Part shown: piece after piece, positions 35,925 to 49,100 of the stretch | Position numbering within the stretch: position 1 is the first letter of the stretch | How the letters are laid out: the number at the start of each line of letters is the position of its first letter | Origin: Arcuatula senhousia | Lineage: Eukaryota > Mollusca > Bivalvia > Mytilida > Mytilidae | Length of the DNA: 64,000 nt | Reading direction: 5' to 3' | Assembly: GCA_963971305.1 (NCBI GenBank) | Contig: OZ020303.1 | Location: 21,635,184-21,699,183 of the forward strand | The notes under the pieces: generated by a model | Told to the model about the DNA's origin: nothing | Database searches by the model: none | The model's input: the letters and a program-made list of their open reading frames with translations, nothing else | Program-made: the position numbers and the translations under genes

Positions 35925-36246
35925 GCTCCCGAAGGGAGCGATAATGGTAGAAATGTCAATATTCTAGTTGTACTATGGGCTCAATTTTCCTTCAACGTCC
36001 GGTAAATCACGCGCGCTTTCCCGGACTTTCTGCGTCTTTTTAACACTTTTTTCTTTGAAAATTCCTGACGTCATTAAGCGCACAAAGGACCCACAAGAAA
36101 AGCTACTTTGTTTTTATTTTCGAATAAGAATTTGTTTCAATTAATTGCCCAATAAACATTTCAAAACTTATTTTAGCTTGTAAAATATTTAAGGATACGT
36201 TCAAACTTCGGGAGCGTCACAGGTTTAACCTGCATCATATTAAATC
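35925..36246 (-). mobile_element. Second copy of the hairpin-ended element family
   Basis: On the minus strand it starts AATATGATGCAGGTTAAACC, continues GTGACGCTCCCGAAG, and ends with hairpin CGCTCCCTTCGGGAGCG then TATTA. Both ends match the element at 26157-26861, while the interior is shorter and different. It lies about 450 bp upstream of the plus gene's first coding exon. Confidence 0.5.
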
Positions 36247-36702
36247 TTAAAATAATTTTTGTTGCTCCTGTTAAGTTATCATATGCCTGTTAATGAACAA
36301 AATCCTTCATCTTATTTCTATCGAATTCATCCACTTCTAAGCTATGTATAGAAAACACTACACCGCACGTGCATTTCATGATCAACATTTTTTTACTTTT
36401 ATTCATTATAGAAAAAAGCTTCTACAACTTAATTCTCGGGAAATAAATTTGATACTTTAACAGCTCGGAAAGCCTCGCAATGAATGATCAAACTGTTTCT
36501 CTTGTTGTTTGAAATTCAATTGTGAACTCAATCACGTTGTAGAACCATTTCTAACATGGTCTGAATATTTGATTTATTAGCTCTTTAAAATCAATCTAGT
36601 TAAAATTCATTTTGTAACTTTCAGTCATTCAAGAAATTTGGTGAAAGCGTGATAAAATTTTTCACAAAAGAACAAGACCCATTTAGCTGTAGTAGATTGA
36701 AA

Positions 36703-37182
36703 ATGGAGGAACCACCCCCTTTAACAGACAATTCCGACGACCAGATGTCGGACATTGATCCTTACTACAGCGACTGCTCCTCGGACTGTGACAATCAAAT
36801 GAAGCAGACCCCTTCTGGTGATGAGAATGGTGTTAAACTTTTAAATGAGAGAGTCCGCCATGATAGTGATATCGTGAAAGCAAACGGATGTGAAGCAGCC
36901 TTTCACTCAGAAGGGGACGACAATTTCGAAATTTTATATGACCGGACCAGTTCATCAGAAATGGACATTGACACTTCTCTGGATGTCGAGAAGTCAGACG
37001 TAATATTGGGCGCAGCAGAATCCGTACTCAATCATGCAGTAGATAATTTAGAAAAAGAAGATTTAGAAGAAGCAAGAAACCATTGTCGTCAAGCTTTTGC
37101 TTTTCTAAATGACATTAAGGACCCCGGTCTGATACCCAACATGCTGATGGCATACAATACATGTAGCAGCATCTTTCAACAG
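36703..37182 (+). CDS. HELZ2: Coding exon 1 of plus HELZ2-like gene
   Basis: 480 nt from ATG (MEEPPPLTDN) to CAACAG|GTCATT. Acidic and disordered at first (DPYYSDCSSDCD), then helical (AESVLNHAVDNLEKEDLEEA) in TPR style. The donor GTCATT is weak but the phase fits the next exon. Confidence 0.82.
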
Positions 37183-40100
37183 GTCATTTTTTAATTCAAC
37201 TTTCTTGCATGAATCTTCTATTTTTACGTTTTTATTTATATACCAATCGTTATACTAGTATGTTATTTTGTTTTGCTTTAATTCAAATCTTTCGCTCATT
37301 ATTAATATTTTGCATTTCAATAGTGTTTTTGAATCTGCCTCAAACAGGAATAAAGATTGGCTGTGGTCCGTAACTTTTTGACAACTAACTTAAAAAGTTT
37401 TTGAACAAACTTATGCATTACTGACATATAAGGCTCTTCGCATGTTAAAAACCAATTCAAAATTGTTTGATCTTATTCTGCGATTGATCTAAGTTAAGAC
37501 ATACGATATCTATGCAACGTCTTTACATTTAAGTCACCCTGGCGACCCTTTGCAGAATTCAAAGTAAATTTCTGTGAACAAAAATTGGCTTTTGACAACC
37601 AAGGACATGCAAAGTCGTAATTCACAGTCGTACAGTGTGCATAAAATATACAGCCATGTCGCAACCTCATACGTAAACAAATTTTTTACTTCTGCAACGT
37701 ATGTGATTGTGCAAAACAGTACATGTACGAGTAAATATCCCTAAACGATTTATGTTAACTAAGGCTATTCAAAATAAATATGATGTTTGCATAGTTTTGT
37801 AACAATTATAGTTTAGCTGAAAAGTATCACTATGTATTAATTGTTGGACAGCCTAATATCAAAATTTTATATCAATTTATTTATAATAATCACTCCTCTG
37901 ACTTTTGAAAGCACCCCTTTTAAAGCATTTTGTTACAATTTGCAAAGTTTTTCGCTTCAAATCAAATCAAATCAAATTAAATATCTTTATTGGGCATAGC
38001 ACAGTAATACATGTGATCTGTAATCCAAGTTAAAACATAAAGACAGGAGAGCAGCAGCTAAGAAATTTACAAAGGAATTAAGTGATAACTATACAATATA
38101 TTATAATAATGCAAATACAGGCAGCAATATTCATCCAGTTATTCAACATATAAGGAAGGAGAATTAAACATTTTTGAAATCTGTGTCACGTTTAGCAAAT
38201 ATTTCGTTCAAGAACATACAGACACGTTTGGTCTCTTCTTAGTCTTGTTAATTTAAAAGTAGTTTGATATACAGATGTTTTTATGATTTTTTTTCTTGGT
38301 GTATTTATTTATTGTGCCATTTACACTATTAGAACTTTTGTCTCTCTTTCACCTGCATCATTTTGTTCTCTTTTGTACATGTATATTCAATAATTGCTTG
38401 TTAACACTTTTAAAACTGCACATTGAAGCTTTTGCTTAGTTTTTTGCTCGTTTGATTTAAATAGAACCCTTCATATCGAAGTTTGCAGTTTTCTAATAAG
38501 TACATTTGATAAAAGGTCGGACGAGCTATTTCTGACGTTATGTGTAAGCATTTATCCATTAATACACTTTTTTGTTGCTGTTTGAAACAAGTTGGCCAAA
38601 TGCAACAGCACTTTAATCGTTTCAGTGTTAATTGCCATTCTCTTACAAAAAGGTAATCAAAACAAAAATGGTGATCTTAAATGGTTTAAATTGTTTGCGA
38701 TTATTTTCCATCAAACATCAAAATCACAATTTTCATGCATCACTTAACAGAAATTATAATTATTTTTCTTTATTTTAGTGTGAAGATCACGAATTTGCAC
38801 TGAGGGCATATTACAAAGGTAAACGTTTATCTTTATTTTTGCCTTTTGTTCTATTTTTAATCTTAAGCTTCATGCACAGTAACATGTATTTGTTGTTAAA
38901 AACTTTTTAAAAACACTTAAAAAACTACAAATGGTTGTTTCATATGATGCAAAACAATTTCTTTTTCTACCAGGAACTTCTTACTCTTCGGAGCACCTGA
39001 GTTCACTCTTGTTTCGACTGGAGTTTGCGTTGTTGATTGATAATCAGTTATTTTGTGTTTCCATGTTTTACATGTCTGTTTTTGGCCCGTTCTTGTTGGT
39101 GTTTACTGGTTTTGTCTCTGCCTTTTCAGGCTTTTGACATTCGGATACTTCATTGGTACCTCTGCTTCTTTACTGAAATATATAGTTTAAAATTAACGTG
39201 TAAATCACATAGTTACGACTACAAATTTTGTACTTTTTGCAGCTTTTTGGCTGAGAAGATTAGATCCATATCCACTCCATGCCTCAGAAGTTTTAATATT
39301 TTGGATACCTGTTTTGGAAAGTGTTAATTATATTGTAAGTCAATCAAACTGTGGATTTATAAATTGCCGTGATATATGTAGGTTGAGTTGCGTACACTTA
39401 TTCCAAACCCATTATCTTCTATTGCCTAAAACAACAGTTACCTTGTTAAAATATATCAAAATCGAATATCTTTTTGGCAATTATTTAATTATAAAGTTTT
39501 AAGTCCTTTAATGATAAGGTAGTGGTTTTTCTTCAAGGAAGAAAGCCTTGAAAATTATACTTAACAACCAATGGTAGAACATATGTAGGTACCATAAAAT
39601 AGCCATAAGGTTAGAAAAAGTAAGGAAGGCAAAAAAGAAGAGAAAATTAAACCTAACAAATCTTAAAAAGAGGAAACCAAAAGTACCTATAAAAATAACT
39701 CTTTATTTTCACAAGTTCTAAATTTTCTTAAAAAAAAATTAAAAAAAAATTAAAAGCCAGTTTATTTTGGAAGCATTTTTGAATTACTTAAATTTGGAAT
39801 TCCTATTTTTTAGAAACTTTTCCATTTTATGAGAGAACTGAAGTCAGAGACTGATAAAAAACTGGTTGAAGATTTGGCAAATTGCAAGAAAGCCTTGCAC
39901 ATTTACTTAGATCTGAATTTGTCATACAGAAGTCTACACACCAATCCACAGCTTAAAGCAACAGTCAGCGAGGATGTGAAGTGTGTACTGATCCAGATTG
40001 CTAAGTGCTTTTTGATACTGGTAAGTTGTTCCAGTTATTGAATAAGGCCATTCACAAATGTTGTGGAGTGTCTTTTTTACAAGCATTTATTAGAATTGTT

Positions 40101-43100
40101 GGGTTAAGGATATTTCATGTTGCCAAACGCCAGACCTTTCTCTTCCATTTTGTTTTATTTTCGGAATTGTATTTCTTTGAAGAGTTCTAATTTGTATACA
40201 TTTTAAAAAGATAATTCTGTATGGTAAATTTATAATTTATATATCTGACAAATTATTTAAGTTGTTCAGAAAATATACCAAAAATGTTTTAATAGAAAAT
40301 GACAAAAAAAAACTCTATACAAAGATGTTTAAACATTTTCTAAAGAAATTTTATAGCTGTTTAACCAATATTTTGGACTAGACTCTTTATTTGGAAACAT
40401 AAGTGTTGGTCATTTTGATGATATTTGTATAAACCTTGCTTTGTTTCCTTTTCAGGGAAAAAACCAAGACGCATGCAACATTTTAAGAGATGGTGAGTTA
40501 AAGTCTGTAACCTTTATCTTAAAAATATTTTTTTGATAAAGCAGTGTCAATAAGTCTACTATTGAATATAAAAACAGTGCACCATTTTTAAAATGTTAAA
40601 TATCATTTTCCTCAATTGTTTCAAAATGATCTTCCTTTTGGAAAACTATAGGAAAATTCGAAAGGCTTATTATAAGATGTTCATTTTTTGTGGTAAATAT
40701 CAATTGTAATCTTTATAACTCAAAGTCTAATAAAAATACTTTAAAGGCATATTGTCTACCAAAATCCCATTTTTTGTCCCCAATTTTTTAATATCATTTA
40801 GTCCAAAATGTAATAAAGGAAAACTTTGAATATCAAATTGTTACCAAATTTGCCTTAAACTATTTTTTTCGCTTAAAGTTATTCGACCATGTTGGTTGAT
40901 TATTTGTTTACATTCGTGACGATAGATATATATTTAAGTGTTTTTAATACGGCCATCAATCTGGATCGTGGATGTTTTGTTCCTGAAGACTTTAATAAGG
41001 TGATAATTTAAACAAATTCAATGTGAATTATCTAAATCCTCTTCATTTATTATATCCAAGCCATCATTGTCATTTTCTTTATTTGGCGACTTTGGTGATT
41101 CCTATGCCTTGAATATTTCTACGCTGACTAAAACCTTGAGATACAGTGCACTGGCCGCGATTTTGAACAAGCAAAGTATTTAAACAAAATTAAACACATT
41201 GCGCATGATTAAGGCGTGATTAAGCTCGTAAATTTGAATCATTGTAAAGCTTTACAAATATTATTTAGTGATTATTGTTTTTCGATTTTTCGATTAATAT
41301 GGTGCCATAGCCGTATTTTTGTTGTTCATATGTTTAAAATTAGACAAAAAAAGTTGTCTGTTGGCCTTTTTTGTTAGTAGAAAAAGATATTTTCGGTAGA
41401 CAATATCCCTTTAATAAACTGCATTTGAGAGACTGTTAAAACAAATAATTTCTTGCAAACATAATTTATATATGCTATGTTTAGTCCACAACAACTTTCC
41501 CGCCGTGGTAAAAGGAGTTAGCAATATGGTTGGAGAATCTCTTTTAATGTGGGGCAAAGCATTGTTTAACTTAAAAAAGTTTGGTGTTGCTGGGAAGAAG
41601 TTAGCAGAGTGCTTGGAATTTTCAGATTCACAGGTATCTAACAGATGCATATATTCTGGTCAAAGAAAAAGTTTGAAAAATCATTAAAGCATAGCATTTA
41701 AGCCATATAGATTACTTTTAAGCTTTTATATGACGTCAAACTGAATAGAAACACGTTTTCAAATTTTTTTCGCAATTATTTTTGCTATTGATAAAATTTA
41801 CTAATGCTAAATGATTTTAATATTGCTAAATATTATTGTTAACAGAAAGGTGCCATTCATGTAATAAAAATAACACTGCAGAACATATAAACAGTGAACT
41901 GTTAATTAATAAAGGTAAATGATTTTTTAAGCTATGCTGTTATCTATTGTAGGAAGTGAAGCATGAAGCAAAGAAATTGTTAAAACAGATACATGTCAAG
42001 GAGGAACAACAAAGAAAGGAAGAAGAAAACAGAACGGTTGATTCTGATGATGAATATGTCCAAGGGTCTAACTACCGTACTTTGGAACAGGTAAGACCCA
42101 TTTTTGATGATAAAGTAATGAAAAAAGTCTTAAAAAAGATTTAAAAGTCTGACACATTACAGTAATGTAAATTAGAAGATGTCCTATATAAATGTTGCAA
42201 TAATGATAAATAAAGAGAATAAAGCTTATCATTAGACAAAGTGTAGATTTTGTTAATAATTAAAAAGTCATCGTTATTTTGCAACTAATGTAGTTTGTTT
42301 CTTTAAATTTCAAGAAAGCTCTTCAAAACGATCAAATACTAGTATTTCATTTTTAAATTTCATCGAAACCAATGACCAATGTTTTCAATCTTCCTTCATT
42401 AGAATATCAAAATAATAGGTATGGTTATGGTAAAAATTAAATTTATATCTCTTCATGAGACCATTAATTTGAATATTGTTTTAGCAACACCAGAGAGCTG
42501 AGGAATATAAAGCCAAGCATAAGACCAAAGGATCAAGACATAGACGTGAGTACACTAACATATATTCAAGGTTTTCAAACAAGATTGTTAAAAAAAAATT
42601 CTTCAACTAATTTTTGTCTGTTTTTAAGATACTGAACTTACAATGAGAAGATTAAATAGAATTCTTAAAACATATAAATTAGAGAAATCAAAATAAAATA
42701 ATTGAAGCCCTTTTAACTTTAGATTTCCTAACATATTTTTCAGTACATAAACCTTTTAGATTTTGATAGAAGCTTGTGGAAGGAAGACTGTTTATATTGT
42801 GTAGCATAAAAATATATTTTTTATTAAACATTTCAGCTAAAAGGCAAACAGAGCCAGAACAAGACTATTTACTGAACAGTAAATGGACAGATATTCCAAA
42901 GAATAGAAGCTCCCGTAAACGCCATCATACTGCATCTTCGATAGAAAGTCAGACCACTTCTGATAAACCTGAAGCTGTTTTTACAGAGGCACACGACAAC
43001 TCTGACATTGAAGATGACATTGAGTTTGATAATATGTCAAGTAAATCAGATATGCTGTACTCGGACAATGAAGAAGTTGGAAATGAACAGACCAGTGATG

Positions 43101-46100
43101 ACTATACTGGTATGGATCACGAAGATACATCCAACGTAAACCAGTTTGAAAGAAGTTCAAAATTGTATGATCAAGGGGCCAATGATTTATTGAATGAAGA
43201 TCGTTTGTTACAGACTGGTATCAGCCTTTCTGACAGTTTTGTTGACAGTTTTAGAAATCCTGCTGCAAACAAAAGCCATTTTACTTACCCAAAGTTCTAC
43301 AGCGAGGAAGAGAATGCTAAACTATGCAGACAGAATCCCAAAAAGTTCAAAAAATGTCGCGTCAGAATTGAAACTTCACATGGTGCAGTTTGTACAAACT
43401 TAGATCACTCAGACGAAATCCAAGAAATAGAAATATCTGGAAGATCCAAGATAGGAAAAGTATTCAACGATGATGAAGTTTATGTTGAAATCCTTTCTGA
43501 TGAGAAAGATGCATATAGGAATAAAAACTACATCCCACGATTACAGAAGACGTTGGACCTAACTAAGATGAACTTAAAAGTCTTTGGTCAAATAAGAGGA
43601 GTGATAGGGTCACATCAGCACCACAATGTAGACAATCCAGTTTTTGTTTGTGTCCTAGATGAGCAGGAGTATCATTTAATGTTACCTATCTCAAAGACAG
43701 TACCAAAGCTACACGTCCTGAACAAAAACTGTAATAGCAGATATCAAGTTGACGTATACAGCTATGAAGAAGCTAGAGGAGAGCTTAAACCCAAAGAGAT
43801 TTTCACAATCAAACCTGGAGAGACCAAAAACTATATATTTCTTGTTGCAATGATATGCTGGGAGAATTTGTATCCATTGGGCGCAGTTATTAAAGTAATT
43901 AACGCTAAGGATGGCATGAGTTCAGGTATGGAGATTTTGAGATTGCATCATCAGGTACCCACTGGATATAAATTTGAAACAGTGGAACAAGTTAAAGAGT
44001 TGATTGAGCCAAGACAAACTGCTAAGGTATATGTTGAGGAATCAAGAGAAGATATTACAGAACTGGAAGTTTTTACTATAGATCCTCCAAATTCCAGAGA
44101 CCTTGACGATGCTCTCAGTATTGAACATAAAGAGGATGGAAATTTTAGAATAGGTATACACATAGCAGACGTAACCTCAGTGGTAAAGAAAGGTGATTAT
44201 GTCGATGGAGAAGCATATGAGAGAGCCACAACCTTCTATCCTGGTCAAGGTAGAAACCCCTACCACATGTTACCAGAACCTTTAAGTTCAAATTTGTGTA
44301 GTTTAATTCAAGATGAAGCTCGTCCTGCTATTTCAATCTTCTTTCTGTGCGACCAAAATGGACAACCATTGGAAAAACCAGAAATAAAAAAGACAGTGAT
44401 TAAAAATCACAGGAAGCTGACTTATCGAGATGCCCAAGATATTATTTTGAATATCAAGAGAGATGATATTCCAGAGGCCATATACCAACAGACCAGAGCT
44501 CTGTTCAGAATAGCACACGAGAGACGAACAAAAAGACTTGGAGGTGGAATGTATCATGTTCCAATAGAAACAGGCGATGATGACGATGATTTTCTTGAGA
44601 CGAAAGAAGCTCACTACCTAGTAGAGGAGTATATGATCTTAGCAAATCATGCTGTGGGTACTTTTCTATTTCGCAAGTTTAAAGACTGTATTCCACTCAG
44701 AACACAGCCTCCTCCTGAACCAGAAAGAGTCCAGGAATGGCTTTCAGCTAATGCGTTTTCTTCAGACTTGATTTTGAAACTCCAAGAAATAAGACCACTT
44801 CCAAATTTAGAAAAGTCCAGAAAACTTTCTGTAGAAGGGGCAAGGACGGGTAGATACAACAAAGTTCTAATGTTTCAGCAATTTGTGTGGTTGAAACTTC
44901 TTGAAGCAGTGAGCAAAAGGGATCTTTCTACAACAATGAAAATCTTAGGATGTGACGAGTCTCATCCATTTTCTTGTCTTGGTTTAGAAGAATGGTATGA
45001 ATTTCAAGAATTAGCAGAATACAAATGCTCCGGAGAGATAACATCAAAGAATCAGGGCATGCATTTCTCTCTTGGAATCTTTCCATACATTCACTTTACA
45101 TCTCCAATACGGAGATATGTCGATATAATTTCTCACAGACTTCTACACTGTGCCTTAGATGAAAGGGGTCCTTGCTATACAAAAGAAGAGGTGATAGAAA
45201 TGTGTCTCCATATAAACGACGTTACCAGAAGAGCCAAGGCATATGAAAAGAAATGTCGAGCCCTTATTTGGGGGTACAAACTAAGAAAAGAATCTAAAAT
45301 GTTTCATGGATTCGTGAAATCTGTTTCGGATAAAGAGGTCACAGTTGTTATCCCAGGTCACAGAAAGTTACCAAAAGAATCCACTACCTTACAGTTGAAT
45401 ATCTTAGGTGCCAGAAAGAAGCCAGTATTAAAAAAGGACGTCGTTACAGAAAAAGAAATATTAGAGTTGCAATGGAAAGAACGACTTTACGCATTTAATG
45501 GATATTCTCCCATTTCAGCACCAAGAGATGAATCAAAGGTTTACAGAGTTAACCCTCATAACAAGGGTTTCTTTCAGCAACAAAATAAATGGAAAAAATT
45601 GCTTGAAATCGTTGTTGACACAGAAAAAACACCACAAAATAAGATGAAGTTGATTGAAAAACTTCTTCTTGCAAATGGCGATTTAGGTCACTCCAGGACC
45701 AACTTGGACGAATATGTACCAGCATGTCACAAAGTTCACAATGACGTGAGTTCTGAGGTTAGAAAAGGCACAATAACATTACAAAGCTGTGATTTCAGTC
45801 TTAGTTTCAATCACGGTCAAATTCTTGCCTTGCAAATGTCAGCTGAATCAACAAAGGGGGTGTTGGTTCCACAGATAGAAATTTTTGACATGACCAAAAA
45901 TGTCAAACGATGTCTTCTCCATGCTAAAGACCCAATCAAATGTCTAGAAAGATATTCTACAACATCAACTAAGGATTCATACCCAAGACCTGTTGATTAC
46001 ATTCGTACATGGAAGCCCCTCATTGAAATGGAAGCAGCAACAAATGCAATAAATGGTGACACTGCAACTATCAATGATGTTCCAGTGAAGTTCTTGTCTC

Positions 46101-49100
46101 AAAAGGAGGGAAAGTTCTCCTTGAGAAAAGCATTCCTGGATCAAAGAAACCTTGAAATAAACAAAGTACCTTTAGAGGTTTATTTAAACAGGGGTCGCCC
46201 AACTGTAAAGAATGAAGAGGATCAAGAAGAAGAAGACGAAATCAGAGAGATTGCAAGTCCAGATTACCTTTGCATCAAAAGTGTTGTCTGTCACAAAGAT
46301 GTTGAATCATCAAAAGGAACACAGTTTGGAAATACACATGATTTGGATCCAAACCATTATGTTCTTTGGAATGCCCATGCTAAAATTGCAAGGTGTCATA
46401 TTCAATCAAAGAAAGGAAAGATTGACTTTATCTTCAAACTTCACAGAGACAGTAAACCTGTTCCTGAGGAATTTAAAAAGGAGGATGCAAAGACCAGATG
46501 TAGTATTGAAATCCTCTTTAAATCAAGTGCTGATTGGTAAGTTTGAATCACTATTATAACCTTAATACAGAATTTTTTACTTTAATATTTTAAAAGGTTA
46601 TTATAAACTATTTTGATAAAATAGTCACACTGGAAAATTATGAAGTTAATCGTGTTGCCTTAGTTTGTGGTACGTACTTTATACACACATTATATTCTCC
46701 ACTGCATCAAATTGATATGTTAATAAAAAAAACATTCACTGATAAAAAAACAAAAAAACAAACGGTTGATATCTATATTTGTTTTTCAGCCGCATTGACT
46801 CTGTACTTCAATGTCTTGACAAAGCAAGCCCACTTGCAAAAGCCATCGCACTGGGAAACAAAATTCCAAAAAATGGTAAGATGTTTATGAATATTATGGG
46901 TTGATAGATTTCAGCATTGGATTGTAAATTACAGTAAATCTAGTAAAATGACTTCAATTTTTATACTTAGCAACCTGGTTCCCTTTAAATAGATATAAAA
47001 AATGGTTCAATTGGCATAAATCAATGTCTTTGATGATATTTTTTGTTACTTCTATACGATAATATTACAGGTTTTCATTTAAATCAATAGCTTCTATTAG
47101 CATGATGTTAATTTGTACATTTTTGGCAGATAAAGGTCATTTTGAAATTGGGAGAAAGATGGAACCAGATATATTTAACATTCGAGGTATTGTTCCTAAC
47201 AATCCCAAGCAGCTAGAAGCAATACAGAAAGCTCTGACGTCATCTTTCAGTCTTATTCAAGGCCCACCAGGTATGGTATTGTGTTTTATTTAATTTATGT
47301 AATGTGAAACTTTTCTTTAAACATCAGATCAGTCAAAATCATGAAAAAATGCATATGCACTAAGCAACAAAGTGGTATGAAAAACCCTTGTAAGATTCTG
47401 TGTTTGGCTCACCCTATTGTATAAGTTTACCAATAAAATATTTTTGAAGAAACAAAACATTGTGTTGATGTATCTAAAGCTTTTTTGAAATATTACACAT
47501 TGAATGATCAAATACAAAGTAATAACTTACATACAAGAGCAAGTCTAAGACCTATGATGTATTGTTAAAACAATTAATTTTGTTGTATTTTCTGATTTAA
47601 TATATTTGTATATTAAGTCTACTTAATACATTTTCAGACTAATCGTCCTGAATGGTTCTGTAGTTGATCAACTCTATTTTTTTCATTTAATCTAATATCA
47701 GTGTGTCCTTTGATACATAAAGCCTTAGTTTTAATCTTTTTCATCAATGTCCATTTTCTTTAACTTAAGGTACAGGAAAGACTTACACTGGAATCAAGCT
47801 TGTATATTTGTTCAACAAGATCAATATAAAATGGCAAGCTCTTGGAAATGCGAAGAAACAAATCATTTTCTGTGGACCCTCAAATAAATCTGTTGATCTT
47901 GTTGCAAGTAAGTGATTATGTGTTATGTATGTATGTATGTATGTGTCACAATTAAGACATAGACATTATTAGAAAAACGCTGAACAGATATTCAATTAAA
48001 GATATTATGATATTTATTTTGTTAACACACACGTCCTTTGGTGTCACCGTTTATAACATTTCACAATAACAATAAAATCTTTTATAGGATGGATGAAAAA
48101 GAAGCTAGGTGATCATTGTCCAAAGATGGTGAGATGGTATGGTAGTTCAATTGAAGACCAGGAATTCCCAATTCCAGGTAAAACACCATCATTGGGAAGA
48201 GGAGAAAGAGCAGTTGCCGATGAAGCTCTCAGAGAGCACTCGATGCACATCCTGATTCGACAACTTGGTAAACCTCACCAGGAAGACATAACTGCATTTG
48301 ACAGAAAATTTAGGCAAAATCCTGATGGTGTTGACTACAAAGACGTCCAAAAGTATAGACAGCTTGTACGCAAAGCTGTATTAGAAGAAGTTACCCACTA
48401 CGATGTCATTTTCTGCACAACTGCTATGGCAACAAACCTAAAAGTAATGGAAGGAACTTGTGGTCGAATTTACCAAATTATAATTGATGAATCTGGTATG
48501 TGTACAGAACCAGAGAGTATGGCAGCTATAATAGCATCAAGGGCTGAACAAGTTGTCTTGATTGGAGACCACAAGCAACTTAGACCGATTGTTATGTCTA
48601 ATCATGCAGCTAAGCTAGGACTGGAAACATCTTTGTTTGAAAGATATGCAAGGAAAGCTACAATGTTGACTTCACAATACAGAATGGTATGTGGGAAAGA
48701 AAAGAAAAACAGTCAATGAAGTATTTTTTGTATACATGTATATAAATTTATGTTTTGAGTAACACCTTTACATATAATTTGTTTTTATTTTATTTTCACT
48801 GTTGAATCTGAGACCCACTTTTTAACAGAATGTACATTTTACAATGAACTCAGAATTGATCTTTACTCAAATATTGAAAGTTTAAATGTTTTTATTACCT
48901 TACCTAAATGTGAACAATTAATTCAGTTGATAAAATATTTTCCAAGACAAACTGCCAAATATATTTCGAAAGCATATCTTAAACGAAGACAGTTCATTTA
49001 TTCAAAGTAATTTGTTTTTTAATTACCATGCTTATTTCTCTTGTCATTAACGTTATTTGAAATTTTATATTTGAAGTGACTTATAGGTCCAATGGGCCGG

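Noticed and set aside
36649..36702. Upstream non-ATG start for the plus gene
   Set aside because: The frame has no ATG before 36703, which has a good context; upstream bases look like a 5' UTR exon after the acceptor at 36624.
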